Source of the DNA: UJ101 sp047975265
Lineage (GTDB): Bacteria > Bacteroidota > Bacteroidia > Flavobacteriales > UJ101
Reading direction: 5' to 3'
DNA length: 13,331 bases
Assembly: GCA_047975265.1 (NCBI GenBank)
Contig: JBKEDE010000043.1
Span: forward strand, 1 to 13,331
Position 1 is the first letter of the stretch. Each line of letters opens with the position of its first letter. Of the stretch, positions 6,568 to 13,331 are shown in pieces. The position numbers and the translations under genes were made by a program. The notes below the pieces were generated by a model. That model was not told where the DNA came from. It ran no database searches and saw only the letters and a program-made list of their open reading frames with translations.

Positions 6568-6972
6568 TTATTCAATCGGTTGTGTTGCCAATACGGTTTT
6601 ATATTTATATTTATTTGCTATGGATAATATTTCCACTACTTTTTCAATCGGTACACCTTGTTCTGCCCGAATGGTTAACGTACGGTCTTCTTCAGGTGTA
6701 TCTTGAAACTTATAAAGCAATTCTTGTTCTACTTTATCAGCTTCAGTCTCTGTTTCGTTTATATAGTATTTTCCTTGCACAGAAATACTTACTGAAATGG
6801 GTTCTCCTCCTTGAATAACTTGTCCCTCCCCTTTTGGTAACAACAAATCAATGGCATGAGGTGAAACAAAGGAGGATGTTATAATAAAAAAGATTAATAA
6901 TAAGAAAACAATGTCCGTCATGGAAGACATGTTGAAATTTGGATTGACTTTATTCCTTCCTCGTATGTCCAT
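6568..6972 (-). CDS. exbD: Biopolymer transport protein ExbD/TolR
   Basis: A 134-residue inner-membrane subunit of the proton-driven motor that energises TonB or TolA. The N-terminal motif NMSSMTDIVFLLLIFFI (14-30) contains Asp20, equivalent to the proton-carrying aspartate in the single membrane helix of ExbD. The rest (about 38-134) is the periplasmic domain, with SVQGKYYINETE and a C-terminal region (LTIRAEQGVPIEKVVEIL) typical of the family. The gene follows exbB after one base and precedes the tonB-like gene by two bases, so translation is probably coupled. ExbD and TolR cannot be told apart by sequence alone. Confidence 0.93.
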   Translation of the reverse strand: MDIRGRNKVNPNFNMSSMTDIVFLLLIFFIITSSFVSPHAIDLLLPKGEGQVIQGGEPISVSISVQGKYYINETETEADKVEQELLYKFQDTPEEDRTLTIRAEQGVPIEKVVEILSIANKYKYKTVLATQPIE

Positions 6973-6973
6973 T

Positions 6974-7669
6974 TTACACAGGTTTATTGATTACATCTAG
7001 AAAGTTTACAGCCGATGCTTGTAACTGATATACCGTATGATCTACTTTTGAAACAAGGTAATTATATCCAATATAGGCTGCAATTCCTACAATTAACCCT
7101 ACAGCAGTCGTTCCCATAGCAGTGAATAATCCACCTGCCAAATCTTGTGGATTGATGTTCCCGCCTGTTGCATGCGTAATATTAAAAAACACAATAATTA
7201 CACCCACCACAGTTCCTAAAAACCCTAACATAGGAGCAGCTCCGGCAATGGTTGCCATTGTATTTAACCTTTTCTCTAATTGATAAACTTCTAATTTTGC
7301 CGTGTTTTCAATAGCCTGCGATATATCTTCCAGAGGTCTTCCGATTCGGGTTAAACCTTTTTCAATCATGCGTGCTTCCGGAGAGTTGGTTGATTTACAT
7401 AAATCCAATCCGGATTCAATTTTTCCATCGTATACAAAATCACGGATGGCATTCATAAAAAGTGCATCCGCTTTTGACGCTTTTTCGATAATGAAATAAC
7501 GTTCAAAAAAGATATACACAGTTGCTACAAAAAGTATAAAAAGAATTACCATAATAATAGTTCCCGCTATTCCTCCTCCAAAAAGCATTTCCCAAACTGA
7601 TAATTCCTTTACAATGGGTCCTTTTACAGTTTCGTTTATCGCTTTTAATGTATCTACGGTATCGTTCAT
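6974..7669 (-). CDS. exbB: MotA/TolQ/ExbB-family proton channel protein
   Basis: A 231-residue inner-membrane protein, the ring-forming subunit of the ExbB-ExbD motor. Three membrane segments are visible (about 34-55, 138-163 and 178-206) with a cytoplasmic domain (56-137) between the first two. The signature GAAPMLGFLGTVVGVI (143-158) and FTAMGTTAVGLIVGIAAYIG (182-201) correspond to the pore-lining helices of ExbB/TolQ. It heads the exbB-exbD-tonB-like transcription unit, and a -7 box lies 25 bases upstream of the ATG. The alternative is TolQ. The neighbouring TonB-like rather than TolB/Pal genes favour ExbB. Confidence 0.93.
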   Translation of the reverse strand: MNDTVDTLKAINETVKGPIVKELSVWEMLFGGGIAGTIIMVILFILFVATVYIFFERYFIIEKASKADALFMNAIRDFVYDGKIESGLDLCKSTNSPEARMIEKGLTRIGRPLEDISQAIENTAKLEVYQLEKRLNTMATIAGAAPMLGFLGTVVGVIIVFFNITHATGGNINPQDLAGGLFTAMGTTAVGLIVGIAAYIGYNYLVSKVDHTVYQLQASAVNFLDVINKPV

Positions 7670-7694
7670 TCGGTTTAATAATTTTAAGATTATT

Positions 7695-7702
7695 CAAAAA
7701 TA
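7695..7702 (-). promoter_or_regulatory. -7 box of the exbB-exbD-tonB-like unit
   Basis: The minus strand reads TATTTTTG, an exact TAnnTTTG match, 25 bases before the exbB start and directly after the nhaB terminator. A TTG at the usual -33 distance is not evident, so only half of the promoter is supported. Confidence 0.45.
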
Positions 7703-7731
7703 CAAAAAATAGTATGCTTATTCTTAATAAA

Positions 7732-7753
7732 AAAACGATCCGAAGATCGTTTT
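7732..7753 (-). terminator. Rho-independent terminator of nhaB with C(UUCG)G loop
   Basis: A nine-pair stem (AAAACGATC at 7732-7740, GATCGTTTT at 7745-7753) is closed on the minus strand by the loop TTCG between C and G, the extra-stable C(UUCG)G tetraloop. It continues into a run of seven T. It lies 21 bases after the nhaB stop and separates that operon from exbB. Confidence 0.88.
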
Positions 7754-7773
7754 ATTGTTTATTTATGTGCTAT

Positions 7774-9264
7774 TTAAAAATACATTACACCTATCAATCC
7801 CATTCCACCCATAACAATGGTATAAGGCAGTGCCATTTTAATCATTTTCCCATAAGAAAGATTAATTAAAGGTGCTAAGGCAGAAGTCAATAAAAATAAG
7901 AACGCTGCCTGACCGTTTGGAGTGGCTACTGAAGGTAAATTGGTTCCTGTATTGATGGCTACAGCTAATTCATGTAAATGTTCGTGGGTAATAATTCCTG
8001 CATCAGCTGCTGCCTTGACTTCTCCAATATAAACGGTTGCAACAAATACATTATCAGAAATGGCTGATAATATTCCGTTTGCTAAATAAAATATGGCCGG
8101 TTGTTGATCTTCAGGGAATGATAATGCCCACTCAATAATTGGTTTAAACAAATGCTGGTCATGAATCATTGCTACAATAACAAAGAAAACGACTAAAAGA
8201 CCCGTAAAAGGCAATGCTTCCTCAAAGGCTTTTCCTAACTGGTGCTCTTCTATAATTCCCATAAAAGATGTTTGGAAAATAATCAAAGCTAATCCTATAA
8301 ATCCGACAGGAGCAATGTGCGTTGCCAATCCTATAATCAATAATACGGCTGCAATCCCTTGTACAATTAATCCGTATTTTTCTTTTTCAGTACGTTTGGC
8401 ATCTTCTTCTTCTGTGTAATTTTCTATAATTTTACGTGCCACTTCGGGTAATTTAGCTCCGTATCCGAACCATCCTGTTTTTTCTAAAATAACCGTTGTT
8501 ACCAATCCTGAAAAAAGAACCGGAAGTGTTACATGATCCATGTGTTTCATAAAATCTATAAAACTCCAACCCATTTTTTCTCCAATCAACAAGTTTTGAG
8601 GTTCTCCTACCAATGTACAAACACCTCCCAATGCTGTACCAACTGCTCCATGCATAATTAAACTTCTCAAAAAACTTCTGAATTGTTCTAACGTTTCACC
8701 ACTCAATTCTCTCCGATCCATTTCTCCACTTTCGTTATAATCAGAATTACTGGAATGAATTTTGTGATATACTCCGTAAAAGCCTACGGCAACACTTATT
8801 AGAACAGCCGTTACCGTTAATGCATCTAAAAAGGCTGATAATAGTGCCGAAAGACCGACAAACAATAACGATAAAGCTACTTTGGATTTTATTTTGGTAA
8901 ATACTTTACTAAAAATAAACATTAATAAAGGTTTCATAAAATAAATTCCTGCTACCATAAACATCAACAGTAAAATAACCTCTAAATTTGAATCTACTTC
9001 ATGATAGGCATTGTCCGGATTTGTTAAACCTAATGCCAATACTTGTATGGCTAACAGCCCCCCTGACTGTAACGGATAACAGTTTAATGCCATAGCCAAT
9101 GTAAAAATAAATTCTCCGATAAATAACCATGCCACGATCATATGAGCCTGATGTGGGTTCATTACCATTGGTAAACCGTAATACAAAATTATATTCATAA
9201 CCAAAAATCCAATCATGGTCATTTTAAACCATTTTGGACTATTTCCTAAGAAGTGCTTTAACAT
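7774..9264 (-). CDS. nhaB: Na+/H+ antiporter NhaB
   Basis: A 496-residue polytopic inner-membrane protein that exports Na+ in exchange for protons, supporting salt and pH tolerance. It aligns by eye with E. coli NhaB over nearly its whole length. Matches are FLGNSPKWFK (5-14), EFIFTLAMALNCYPL (51-65), NLEVILLLMFMVAGIYFMK (93-111), SAFLDALTVTAVLISVAVGF (143-162), LEQFRSFLRSL (192-202), GTALGGVCTLVGEPQNL (209-225) and NTGTNLPSVATPNGQAAFLF near the C-terminus. Asp147 in the SAFLDALT motif is a membrane-buried acid conserved in the family. About a dozen membrane segments are visible, with a charged cytoplasmic loop near 170-200. It lies 82 bases after anmK and may be read from the same operon. 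No good separate promoter is apparent. A strong terminator follows. Confidence 0.96.
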   Translation of the reverse strand: MLKHFLGNSPKWFKMTMIGFLVMNIILYYGLPMVMNPHQAHMIVAWLFIGEFIFTLAMALNCYPLQSGGLLAIQVLALGLTNPDNAYHEVDSNLEVILLLMFMVAGIYFMKPLLMFIFSKVFTKIKSKVALSLLFVGLSALLSAFLDALTVTAVLISVAVGFYGVYHKIHSSNSDYNESGEMDRRELSGETLEQFRSFLRSLIMHGAVGTALGGVCTLVGEPQNLLIGEKMGWSFIDFMKHMDHVTLPVLFSGLVTTVILEKTGWFGYGAKLPEVARKIIENYTEEEDAKRTEKEKYGLIVQGIAAVLLIIGLATHIAPVGFIGLALIIFQTSFMGIIEEHQLGKAFEEALPFTGLLVVFFVIVAMIHDQHLFKPIIEWALSFPEDQQPAIFYLANGILSAISDNVFVATVYIGEVKAAADAGIITHEHLHELAVAINTGTNLPSVATPNGQAAFLFLLTSALAPLINLSYGKMIKMALPYTIVMGGMGLIGVMYF

Positions 9265-9346
9265 AATCTATTTTTTTAAGAAGTTCTTGTAATACCTTTT
9301 TTAATTTTATACTAAATTAAAATCAATTTTCGAAAGTATAAATTTT

Positions 9347-10399
9347 TCAACAATTATACACTATACCCGATGAATGATTTTTATTTGCTCCGGTAACCGA
9401 TTTTAATACATTTATTTTATTTTCTACTCTCAAGACACCTAAAAACGCAAAAATAAGAGCTTCTTTATAAGAAATTAAGAATTTTGAAGGAATTTGTATA
9501 TCATTTTTTGTATAAAATTGAATTCGTTCCATCAAAAAAGAATTTAAAGTTCCACCTCCCGTACAAAGTATTTTTTTCTTTTTTTCAATATGTTGCCCTA
9601 TTTGAAATGCACTATGTTCTACAAAAGTCGCCAATTGATCTTCTATCGAACTTAAATCATTCTGTAAAATAGGCTCAATTTCTTTTCCAACCCATTCTAC
9701 ACCCAGCGATTTAGGATATTTTTTTGTATAATACGATAAATTATTTAGATTTTTTAATAATTTTTCATTGACTACGCCTTTTTTTGCTAATTTTCCGTCA
9801 ATATCATAAGCCAATCCTTTTTTTTGAGCCAATGTATTTAATACAATATTCACCGGAGCAATATCGTAAGCTATTCGTTTTCCATCTTTCTTAAACGATA
9901 TATTAGAGAATCCACCTAAATTCAAGCAATAATCATATTCTGAAAATAATAATTCATCCCCTATCGGAACAAGAGGAGCTCCTTGACCGCCTAACATAAC
10001 ATCTTGAAAACGAAAATCATACACAACAAGATAGCGAGTTATTTTTGAAATCCAACGACCATCACCTATTTGTAATGTAAAGCCCTTTTCAGGTTGATGA
10101 AAGACTGTATGACCATGCGAAGCAATCAAATCAAGTTTTTTAATGTGATGTTTTTCTATAAATTGTTGTGTATGAGTCCCTAAAAATTGAGCAAATTGTA
10201 CATCTAAATTCAGAAGTTGTTCACTTGTAATTTTTATAGAATCAGCTAATTTTTCTTTCCAAAAAGAATCATATGAAATCGTTTCGGCTTGTAAAATCTC
10301 AAACGACCAACTTATATCAAAATTAAATTTTGCGTAACAAATATCCAGTCCATCTAATGAAGTTCCTGACATCAAACCAACAGCATAATATGTTTTCAT
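9347..10399 (-). CDS. anmK: Anhydro-N-acetylmuramic acid kinase
   Basis: A 350-residue cytoplasmic kinase of the sugar-kinase/actin fold. It opens the 1,6-anhydro ring of anhydro-MurNAc and phosphorylates it to MurNAc-6-phosphate, a step in peptidoglycan recycling. The phosphate-binding motif GLMSGTSLDG (8-17) is exact for the family. LIASHGHTVFHQP (about 92-104), LQIGDG, QGAPLVPIGDELLF, NLGGFSNIS and the ATP-site motif CTGGGTLNSFL further along complete the signature. The ATG overlaps the maf stop by four bases (ATGA), so translation is probably coupled. An etherase gene (murQ) is not in the window. Length is slightly below the E. coli enzyme but complete. Confidence 0.95.
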   Translation of the reverse strand: MKTYYAVGLMSGTSLDGLDICYAKFNFDISWSFEILQAETISYDSFWKEKLADSIKITSEQLLNLDVQFAQFLGTHTQQFIEKHHIKKLDLIASHGHTVFHQPEKGFTLQIGDGRWISKITRYLVVYDFRFQDVMLGGQGAPLVPIGDELLFSEYDYCLNLGGFSNISFKKDGKRIAYDIAPVNIVLNTLAQKKGLAYDIDGKLAKKGVVNEKLLKNLNNLSYYTKKYPKSLGVEWVGKEIEPILQNDLSSIEDQLATFVEHSAFQIGQHIEKKKKILCTGGGTLNSFLMERIQFYTKNDIQIPSKFLISYKEALIFAFLGVLRVENKINVLKSVTGANKNHSSGIVYNC

Positions 10400-10977
10400 A
10401 TAAATTGATTCAACATTTTATATAACAAATGAGTGGGCAATCCCATCACGTTTGTGTAAGAACCTTCTATTTTTTCTACTCCGATATAGCCCAACCAATC
10501 TTGAATTCCATACGCTCCGGCTTTATCAAAAGGACTAAATTGATTTACATAAAAAATAATTTCGTCTGATGAAAATTTTTTAAAGAAAACTTGTGTTGTT
10601 TCAAATTCTATAATTTGCTTTCCCAAAGAGGTTAAGCAAACCGATGTAATCACTTCATGTTTTTTTCCTGATAATTCTTCTAACATTTTAATAGCTTGTT
10701 CTTTATCTTTTGGTTTTTCTAGCGGTTTATTTCTAAACCAAACAATGGTATCCGAAGTAATGATAAGCTCTTTTTTATTCAAATTTATAAAAACCGATGC
10801 TTTTAATTTTGCCAAATAATGGGTTATTTCTTCTCTTTTTAAATGGCTTGGATAATCTTCTTTAACCGATTTTATTTGAGTTTTAAAATCAATACCCAAC
10901 TCTTTAAGTAATTGTTGCCTTCTAGGAGATTGAGAGGCTAAAACAATATTCCAATCGTATAATTTTTGTTGCAACAT
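10396..10977 (-). CDS. maf: Maf-family nucleoside triphosphate pyrophosphatase
   Basis: A 193-residue cytoplasmic house-cleaning enzyme that hydrolyses dTTP/UTP or modified nucleotides to the monophosphate and pyrophosphate. Family motifs: LASQSPRRQQLLKELGI (13-29), the phosphate-binding loop; ITSDTIVW (73-80), with the catalytic aspartate; DKAGAYGIQDW (near 152-162); and the C-terminal GSYTNVMGLP. The last two are the Maf C-terminal signature. It follows the kdsC-like gene by 30 bases and overlaps anmK. The YhdE-type (dTTP/UTP) subclass is likely from the QSPRR and GSYTNVMGLP forms, but substrate choice is not provable here. Confidence 0.94.
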   Translation of the reverse strand: MLQQKLYDWNIVLASQSPRRQQLLKELGIDFKTQIKSVKEDYPSHLKREEITHYLAKLKASVFINLNKKELIITSDTIVWFRNKPLEKPKDKEQAIKMLEELSGKKHEVITSVCLTSLGKQIIEFETTQVFFKKFSSDEIIFYVNQFSPFDKAGAYGIQDWLGYIGVEKIEGSYTNVMGLPTHLLYKMLNQFI

Positions 10978-11007
10978 TACGCTACATCTGAATTTATTTA
11001 ATCATAA

Positions 11008-11535
11008 CTACCGTGAAGGAATAATAACATCTCCTTTTTCCATCCATTTATTTTGCACTTTCAGCGTTTGTTCAATCACATCCCGAACACAACCTTTTCC
11101 TCCTTTAATATTGGAAATATACTTTGAGGCATTTTTTACTTCAATTACCGCATCGTTAGGGCAGCATGGCATCCCAACTATGTTCAACAAAGGTAAATCG
11201 GGAAGATCATCGCCCATATAAAGCACTTCCTCCGGCTTTATATTGTTTTTTACAGAAAATTCCTTGAAAACACGTGTCTTATCACGAGCATTTAAGAATA
11301 CATGGGTTACTCCCAAATTACGAAATCGTATTTCAACTGCCTCGTCTGTTCCTCCTGTAATAATTGCTGCATGCAATCCTTTTTTTATAGCTAATTGCAA
11401 GGCGTAACCGTCTTTTGCATTAAACCTTCGAGATAAATAACCGTCTGCGTGCAAAGAAAGTGTTCCGTCTGTAAAAACACCATCACAATCAAAAACCAAT
11501 GCTTTTATTTCTTTTAATTTCTCCTTATAATTCAT
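11008..11535 (-). CDS. kdsC: KdsC-type HAD phosphatase (KDO 8-phosphate phosphatase)
   Basis: A 175-residue cytoplasmic HAD-superfamily hydrolase without a cap domain. It likely removes phosphate from 3-deoxy-D-manno-octulosonate 8-phosphate in lipopolysaccharide inner-core synthesis. Motif I is VFDCDGVFTDG (nucleophile Asp16, acid/base Asp18), motif II IITGG (Thr60), motif III RDKTRVF (Lys86) and motif IV YMGDDLPDLPLL (Asp109, Asp110, Asp113). The C-terminal GGKGCVRDVIEQ (145-156) matches the KdsC tail that completes the tetramer active site. It overlaps the upstream DUF2520-type gene by 11 bases. Other KDO genes are not in the window, so the substrate is inferred from the family. A related sialic-acid/KDN phosphatase is less likely. 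Confidence 0.87.
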   Translation of the reverse strand: MNYKEKLKEIKALVFDCDGVFTDGTLSLHADGYLSRRFNAKDGYALQLAIKKGLHAAIITGGTDEAVEIRFRNLGVTHVFLNARDKTRVFKEFSVKNNIKPEEVLYMGDDLPDLPLLNIVGMPCCPNDAVIEVKNASKYISNIKGGKGCVRDVIEQTLKVQNKWMEKGDVIIPSR

Positions 11536-12289
11536 GTTGCTGTTTTAAAATTTCTTTACTCATTAGAGCATATAACTGGGCTAAATCCGATTGATTTTTT
11601 AACATTTCCAAATGCTTTTCAATGATATTTTGGTCATCCCTTTTTGCCGGACCTGTTTGTGCCTTTGATGGAGGTATTTCATGAATTTTTTGACAAGTTT
11701 CATCAATTAAGGGAATTAACATCTTAAAAGGCAAATCAGCTTGCTCAAGCAATTTTTCTCCTATGGTGTACATGTAATTGGTAAAATTACAAACAAATAC
11801 GGCACTTAAATGCAAATAGATACGCTGCTCAGAAGTCATTCTATATACTTTCTCGGATACTTTCAACAAAAGTTTCTCTAATTTTATAAAATCTTCATCG
11901 TTTTCAGTTTCTATAAAAAAAGGAACTTTTTCGTAACGAACGCCCTTATCCATGGAAAAGGTTTGTAAAGGATACAAAACACCTTTTCTGTAATTTCCTT
12001 TTAAAGAATCCATTCCTAAACTGCCGGCTGTATGCACCACTAAAACATCTTCAAAAGGAATGTGGCATGAAATTTCTTTTACCGCTTTGTCAGAAGCAGA
12101 AATAATGTACAAATCCGCTTTTTGAAGTTCTGAGATTTTATCTGTAAAAGCTAAATTATAAGGTTTTGCAATCGCCTCAGCTTTTTTTAGTGTCCGATTG
12201 TATATTTGAGCAACGTGAACCGTACTCTCCAATAATGCTCTGGTTAAATGTGATGCTACGTTTCCGGCTCCTAATATGACTACTTTCAT
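11525..12289 (-). CDS. DUF2520-type Rossmann-fold protein (putative NADP-dependent oxidoreductase)
   Basis: A 254-residue cytoplasmic protein. The N-terminus (MKVVILGAGNVASHL, then YNRTLKKAEAIA) is a dinucleotide-binding Rossmann fold with GxGNVA at 7-12. A second conserved block is DLYIISASDKAVKEIS (about 100-115) and LVVHTAGSLGMDSL (127-140), then GVLYPLQTFS. The C-terminal half, with HLSAVFVCNFTNYMYTIGE and TGPAKRDDQNIIEKHLEML, is the all-helical DUF2520 domain. The architecture resembles F420-dependent NADP reductases and prephenate or pantoate-type dehydrogenases, but the reaction is not known. It heads the tight operon with kdsC, maf and anmK. Confidence 0.85.
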   Translation of the reverse strand: MKVVILGAGNVASHLTRALLESTVHVAQIYNRTLKKAEAIAKPYNLAFTDKISELQKADLYIISASDKAVKEISCHIPFEDVLVVHTAGSLGMDSLKGNYRKGVLYPLQTFSMDKGVRYEKVPFFIETENDEDFIKLEKLLLKVSEKVYRMTSEQRIYLHLSAVFVCNFTNYMYTIGEKLLEQADLPFKMLIPLIDETCQKIHEIPPSKAQTGPAKRDDQNIIEKHLEMLKNQSDLAQLYALMSKEILKQQHEL

Positions 12290-12308
12290 TTAAAATACGT
12301 TTTGAAGA

Positions 12309-12316
12309 CAAAAATA
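12309..12316 (-). promoter_or_regulatory. -7 box of the DUF2520-kdsC-maf-anmK operon
   Basis: The minus strand reads TATTTTTG, an exact TAnnTTTG match, 19 bases upstream of the first ATG of the operon. No clear TTG lies at the -33 position, so support is partial. Confidence 0.45.
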
Positions 12317-12388
12317 GAGAATAAAATAAAAAAGAAGCTAATTGATTTTTAATATTTTACAGGACAATAAATTTCTGTTATTTTTTTA

Positions 12389-12682
12389 TTGTTCGAAACA
12401 GACGGTTTTTACCCAATTTCCTTATCCGGATTGGTTTGGTCAAATACCGGTCCTTCTAATAGTTTTACATGGATGATGAACTATGGTAGCAGTTATTTTG
12501 GATTTAATCATTTTAGCGAGGATAAAAAAGGAGGTAACCTTTACAAAGGAGGTAGCGTTGTGATGTATTTCTCGGCAGGAGAAAAACTTACACTGGGTGG
12601 AGAGCCTTGTCAGGGGTGTACGGGTGCATCTTACTATTTAGCTAAAACGCGTGCTTTTTCTATTACATATCTGGGTGAATAA
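12389..12682 (+). CDS. Short ORF, probable C-terminal remnant of a C1q-like surface protein
   Basis: The only plus-strand reading frame in this part, up to 97 codons. It has no in-frame ATG near its beginning: a stop (TAA) lies at 12368-12370, the first possible start is a TTG at 12389, and the first ATG is at 12473. There is no signal peptide. The product has the look of the second half of a C1q-like jelly-roll: DGFYPISLSG, FTWMMNYGSSYFGF, then GGSVVMYFSAGEKLTLGG with a CxxC, ending RAFSITYLGE. In C1q-like domains the equivalent string is a Gly-Gly-x-V-V-x-x-L-x-x-G-D-x-V strand pair followed by a final F-S-x-x-x-L strand. The N-terminal strands and secretion signal are missing, so this is probably a 5'-truncated leftover. 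The fold assignment is inference. Confidence 0.45.
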   Translation: MFETDGFYPISLSGLVWSNTGPSNSFTWMMNYGSSYFGFNHFSEDKKGGNLYKGGSVVMYFSAGEKLTLGGEPCQGCTGASYYLAKTRAFSITYLGE

Positions 12683-12731
12683 GAAACAAAAAGCTACATA
12701 ACACCATAAGAGGAATAAGAGCCGTTAAGGC

Positions 12732-12760
12732 AAACGAATGATTTTTTCGTTTTTCATTTT
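12732..12760 (+). terminator. Possible terminator between the convergent ORFs
   Basis: On the plus strand AAACGAA (12732-12738) pairs with TTCGTTT (12746-12752) around a seven-base loop, followed by a T-rich stretch (TTCATTTTTA). It lies 50 bases after the short plus-strand ORF and 33 bases beyond the lipoprotein stop on the other strand, so it could serve either. Confidence 0.4.
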
Positions 12761-12792
12761 TAATTATTTAGTTGTTTTCATCTTTTTTATCA

Positions 12793-13331
12793 TTAGAGCG
12801 ATTGTTCTCTTACCCAGTGGAAGGTTTTTCCGGTGGTTTTATCCAATAAATCGTATTCTATACGATACAAAGTGTATATTTTGTTTGCCGTACGGGAAAA
12901 CAACTGAACATTTCTCAGTACAAACTCTTCTGCATTGGTATTGGTATCGTCGGGTTTAAAATTAAATAGCCAAACGTTATCCGTCTCAATGGTGTATTGC
13001 TCTCTTATAATTGAATTGGGTTCTGTACTGTTGCATTTGGTCTTAAAATAATAGGAATATCCTTTACTTCCTGCTGTTGTAACATAAAAACCAAAATCAT
13101 CATCAAATTGGCAATAAGCCATTTGGTTTTTAATATCGGTAGAGGCATTGCCGTCGTTATTGTAATCATAAGACTCAGAGGAGGTAATAGAAATCGTTTT
13201 TGATGAAGTTTTTGATGTCGCCTCTTCCAAATTCCCATCGTTAAGAGGTAAGGCAACCCATCCGGTGTTTACATTGTCGTCATCGTTACTGCAGTTGGTT
13301 GTTAGGATTGTTACCAATGCAACCGTTAATA
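12793..13331 (-). CDS. Surface lipoprotein of unknown function (5' end outside window)
   Basis: The reading frame is open to the right edge, so the true start lies beyond 13331; about 179 codons are visible. The first visible residues (LTVALVTILTTNC) are the end of a lipoprotein signal peptide with the lipidated Cys. Then comes SNDDDN, an acidic patch like the flavobacterial surface-export signal. An in-frame TTG at 13317 should not be taken as the start, because it would cut the signal peptide. The mature part is rich in Asn, Asp, Ser and Thr, with alternating beta-type strands (FGFYVTTAGSKGYSYYF, then NKIYTLYRIEYDLL) and two further cysteines. I recognise no family. Confidence 0.7.
   Translation of the reverse strand, partial: LTVALVTILTTNCSNDDDNVNTGWVALPLNDGNLEEATSKTSSKTISITSSESYDYNNDGNASTDIKNQMAYCQFDDDFGFYVTTAGSKGYSYYFKTKCNSTEPNSIIREQYTIETDNVWLFNFKPDDTNTNAEEFVLRNVQLFSRTANKIYTLYRIEYDLLDKTTGKTFHWVREQSL

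Noticed and set aside
9265..9346. Separate promoter for nhaB
   Set aside because: The spacer contains only partial matches (for example TACTTTCG) without a -33 partner; read-through from anmK is just as likely.
13005..13256. 83-codon minus-strand ORF
   Set aside because: It lies inside the lipoprotein gene in another frame and lacks any signal or motif.

Overview
The window is AT-rich chromosomal DNA from a member of the Bacteroidota, most likely Flavobacteriaceae. Three things point there. The dnaG, folC, exbB/exbD and imelysin products read like flavobacterial proteins. Several genes have the Bacteroidota-type -7 box (TAnnTTTG), with a good -33/-7 pair in front of the tRNA. Two lipoproteins carry an acidic stretch right after the lipobox cysteine, as in flavobacterial surface-export signals. 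Almost every gene lies on the minus strand, so the layout is best read from right to left.

Right edge (about 12300-13331): the body of a surface lipoprotein of unknown function (5' end outside the window). It is convergent with a short plus-strand ORF that looks like the C-terminal end of a C1q-like beta-sandwich protein without its N-terminus. Next comes a tight housekeeping operon (12289 down to 9347): a DUF2520-type Rossmann protein, a KdsC-type HAD phosphatase, a Maf nucleotide pyrophosphatase and AnmK (anhydro-MurNAc kinase). All are joined by overlaps or very short gaps. They are followed by the Na+/H+ antiporter gene nhaB, closed by a strong terminator with a C(UUCG)G loop. KdsC (KDO/LPS) and AnmK (peptidoglycan recycling) give the operon a cell-envelope flavour.

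Middle (7669 down to 4447): exbB - exbD - a TonB-like membrane-anchored protein - folC. The first three are an energy-transduction module for outer-membrane transport. folC (folate polyglutamylation) follows after an 82-base gap that has its own promoter-like box. Then comes a tRNA-Val(UAC) gene with a clear promoter and a hairpin terminator.

Left part: between the tRNA and dnaG lies about 550 bases without an intact gene. It holds a decayed plus-strand fragment of a type I restriction-modification methyltransferase (first ~80 codons of hsdM, broken by at least two frameshifts), ending at the tRNA terminator. DnaG primase follows; its N-terminal zinc-ribbon region is recognisable but all four expected zinc ligands are replaced. 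The left edge is a two-gene unit: an outer-membrane porin and an imelysin-family lipoprotein (3' end outside the window), possibly linked to iron or other metal uptake.

I see no complete mobile element, CRISPR array or intact defence system. The observations most worth a second look are the ligand-less primase zinc ribbon, the hsdM scar beside the tRNA, and the divergent TonB-like protein tied to folC.
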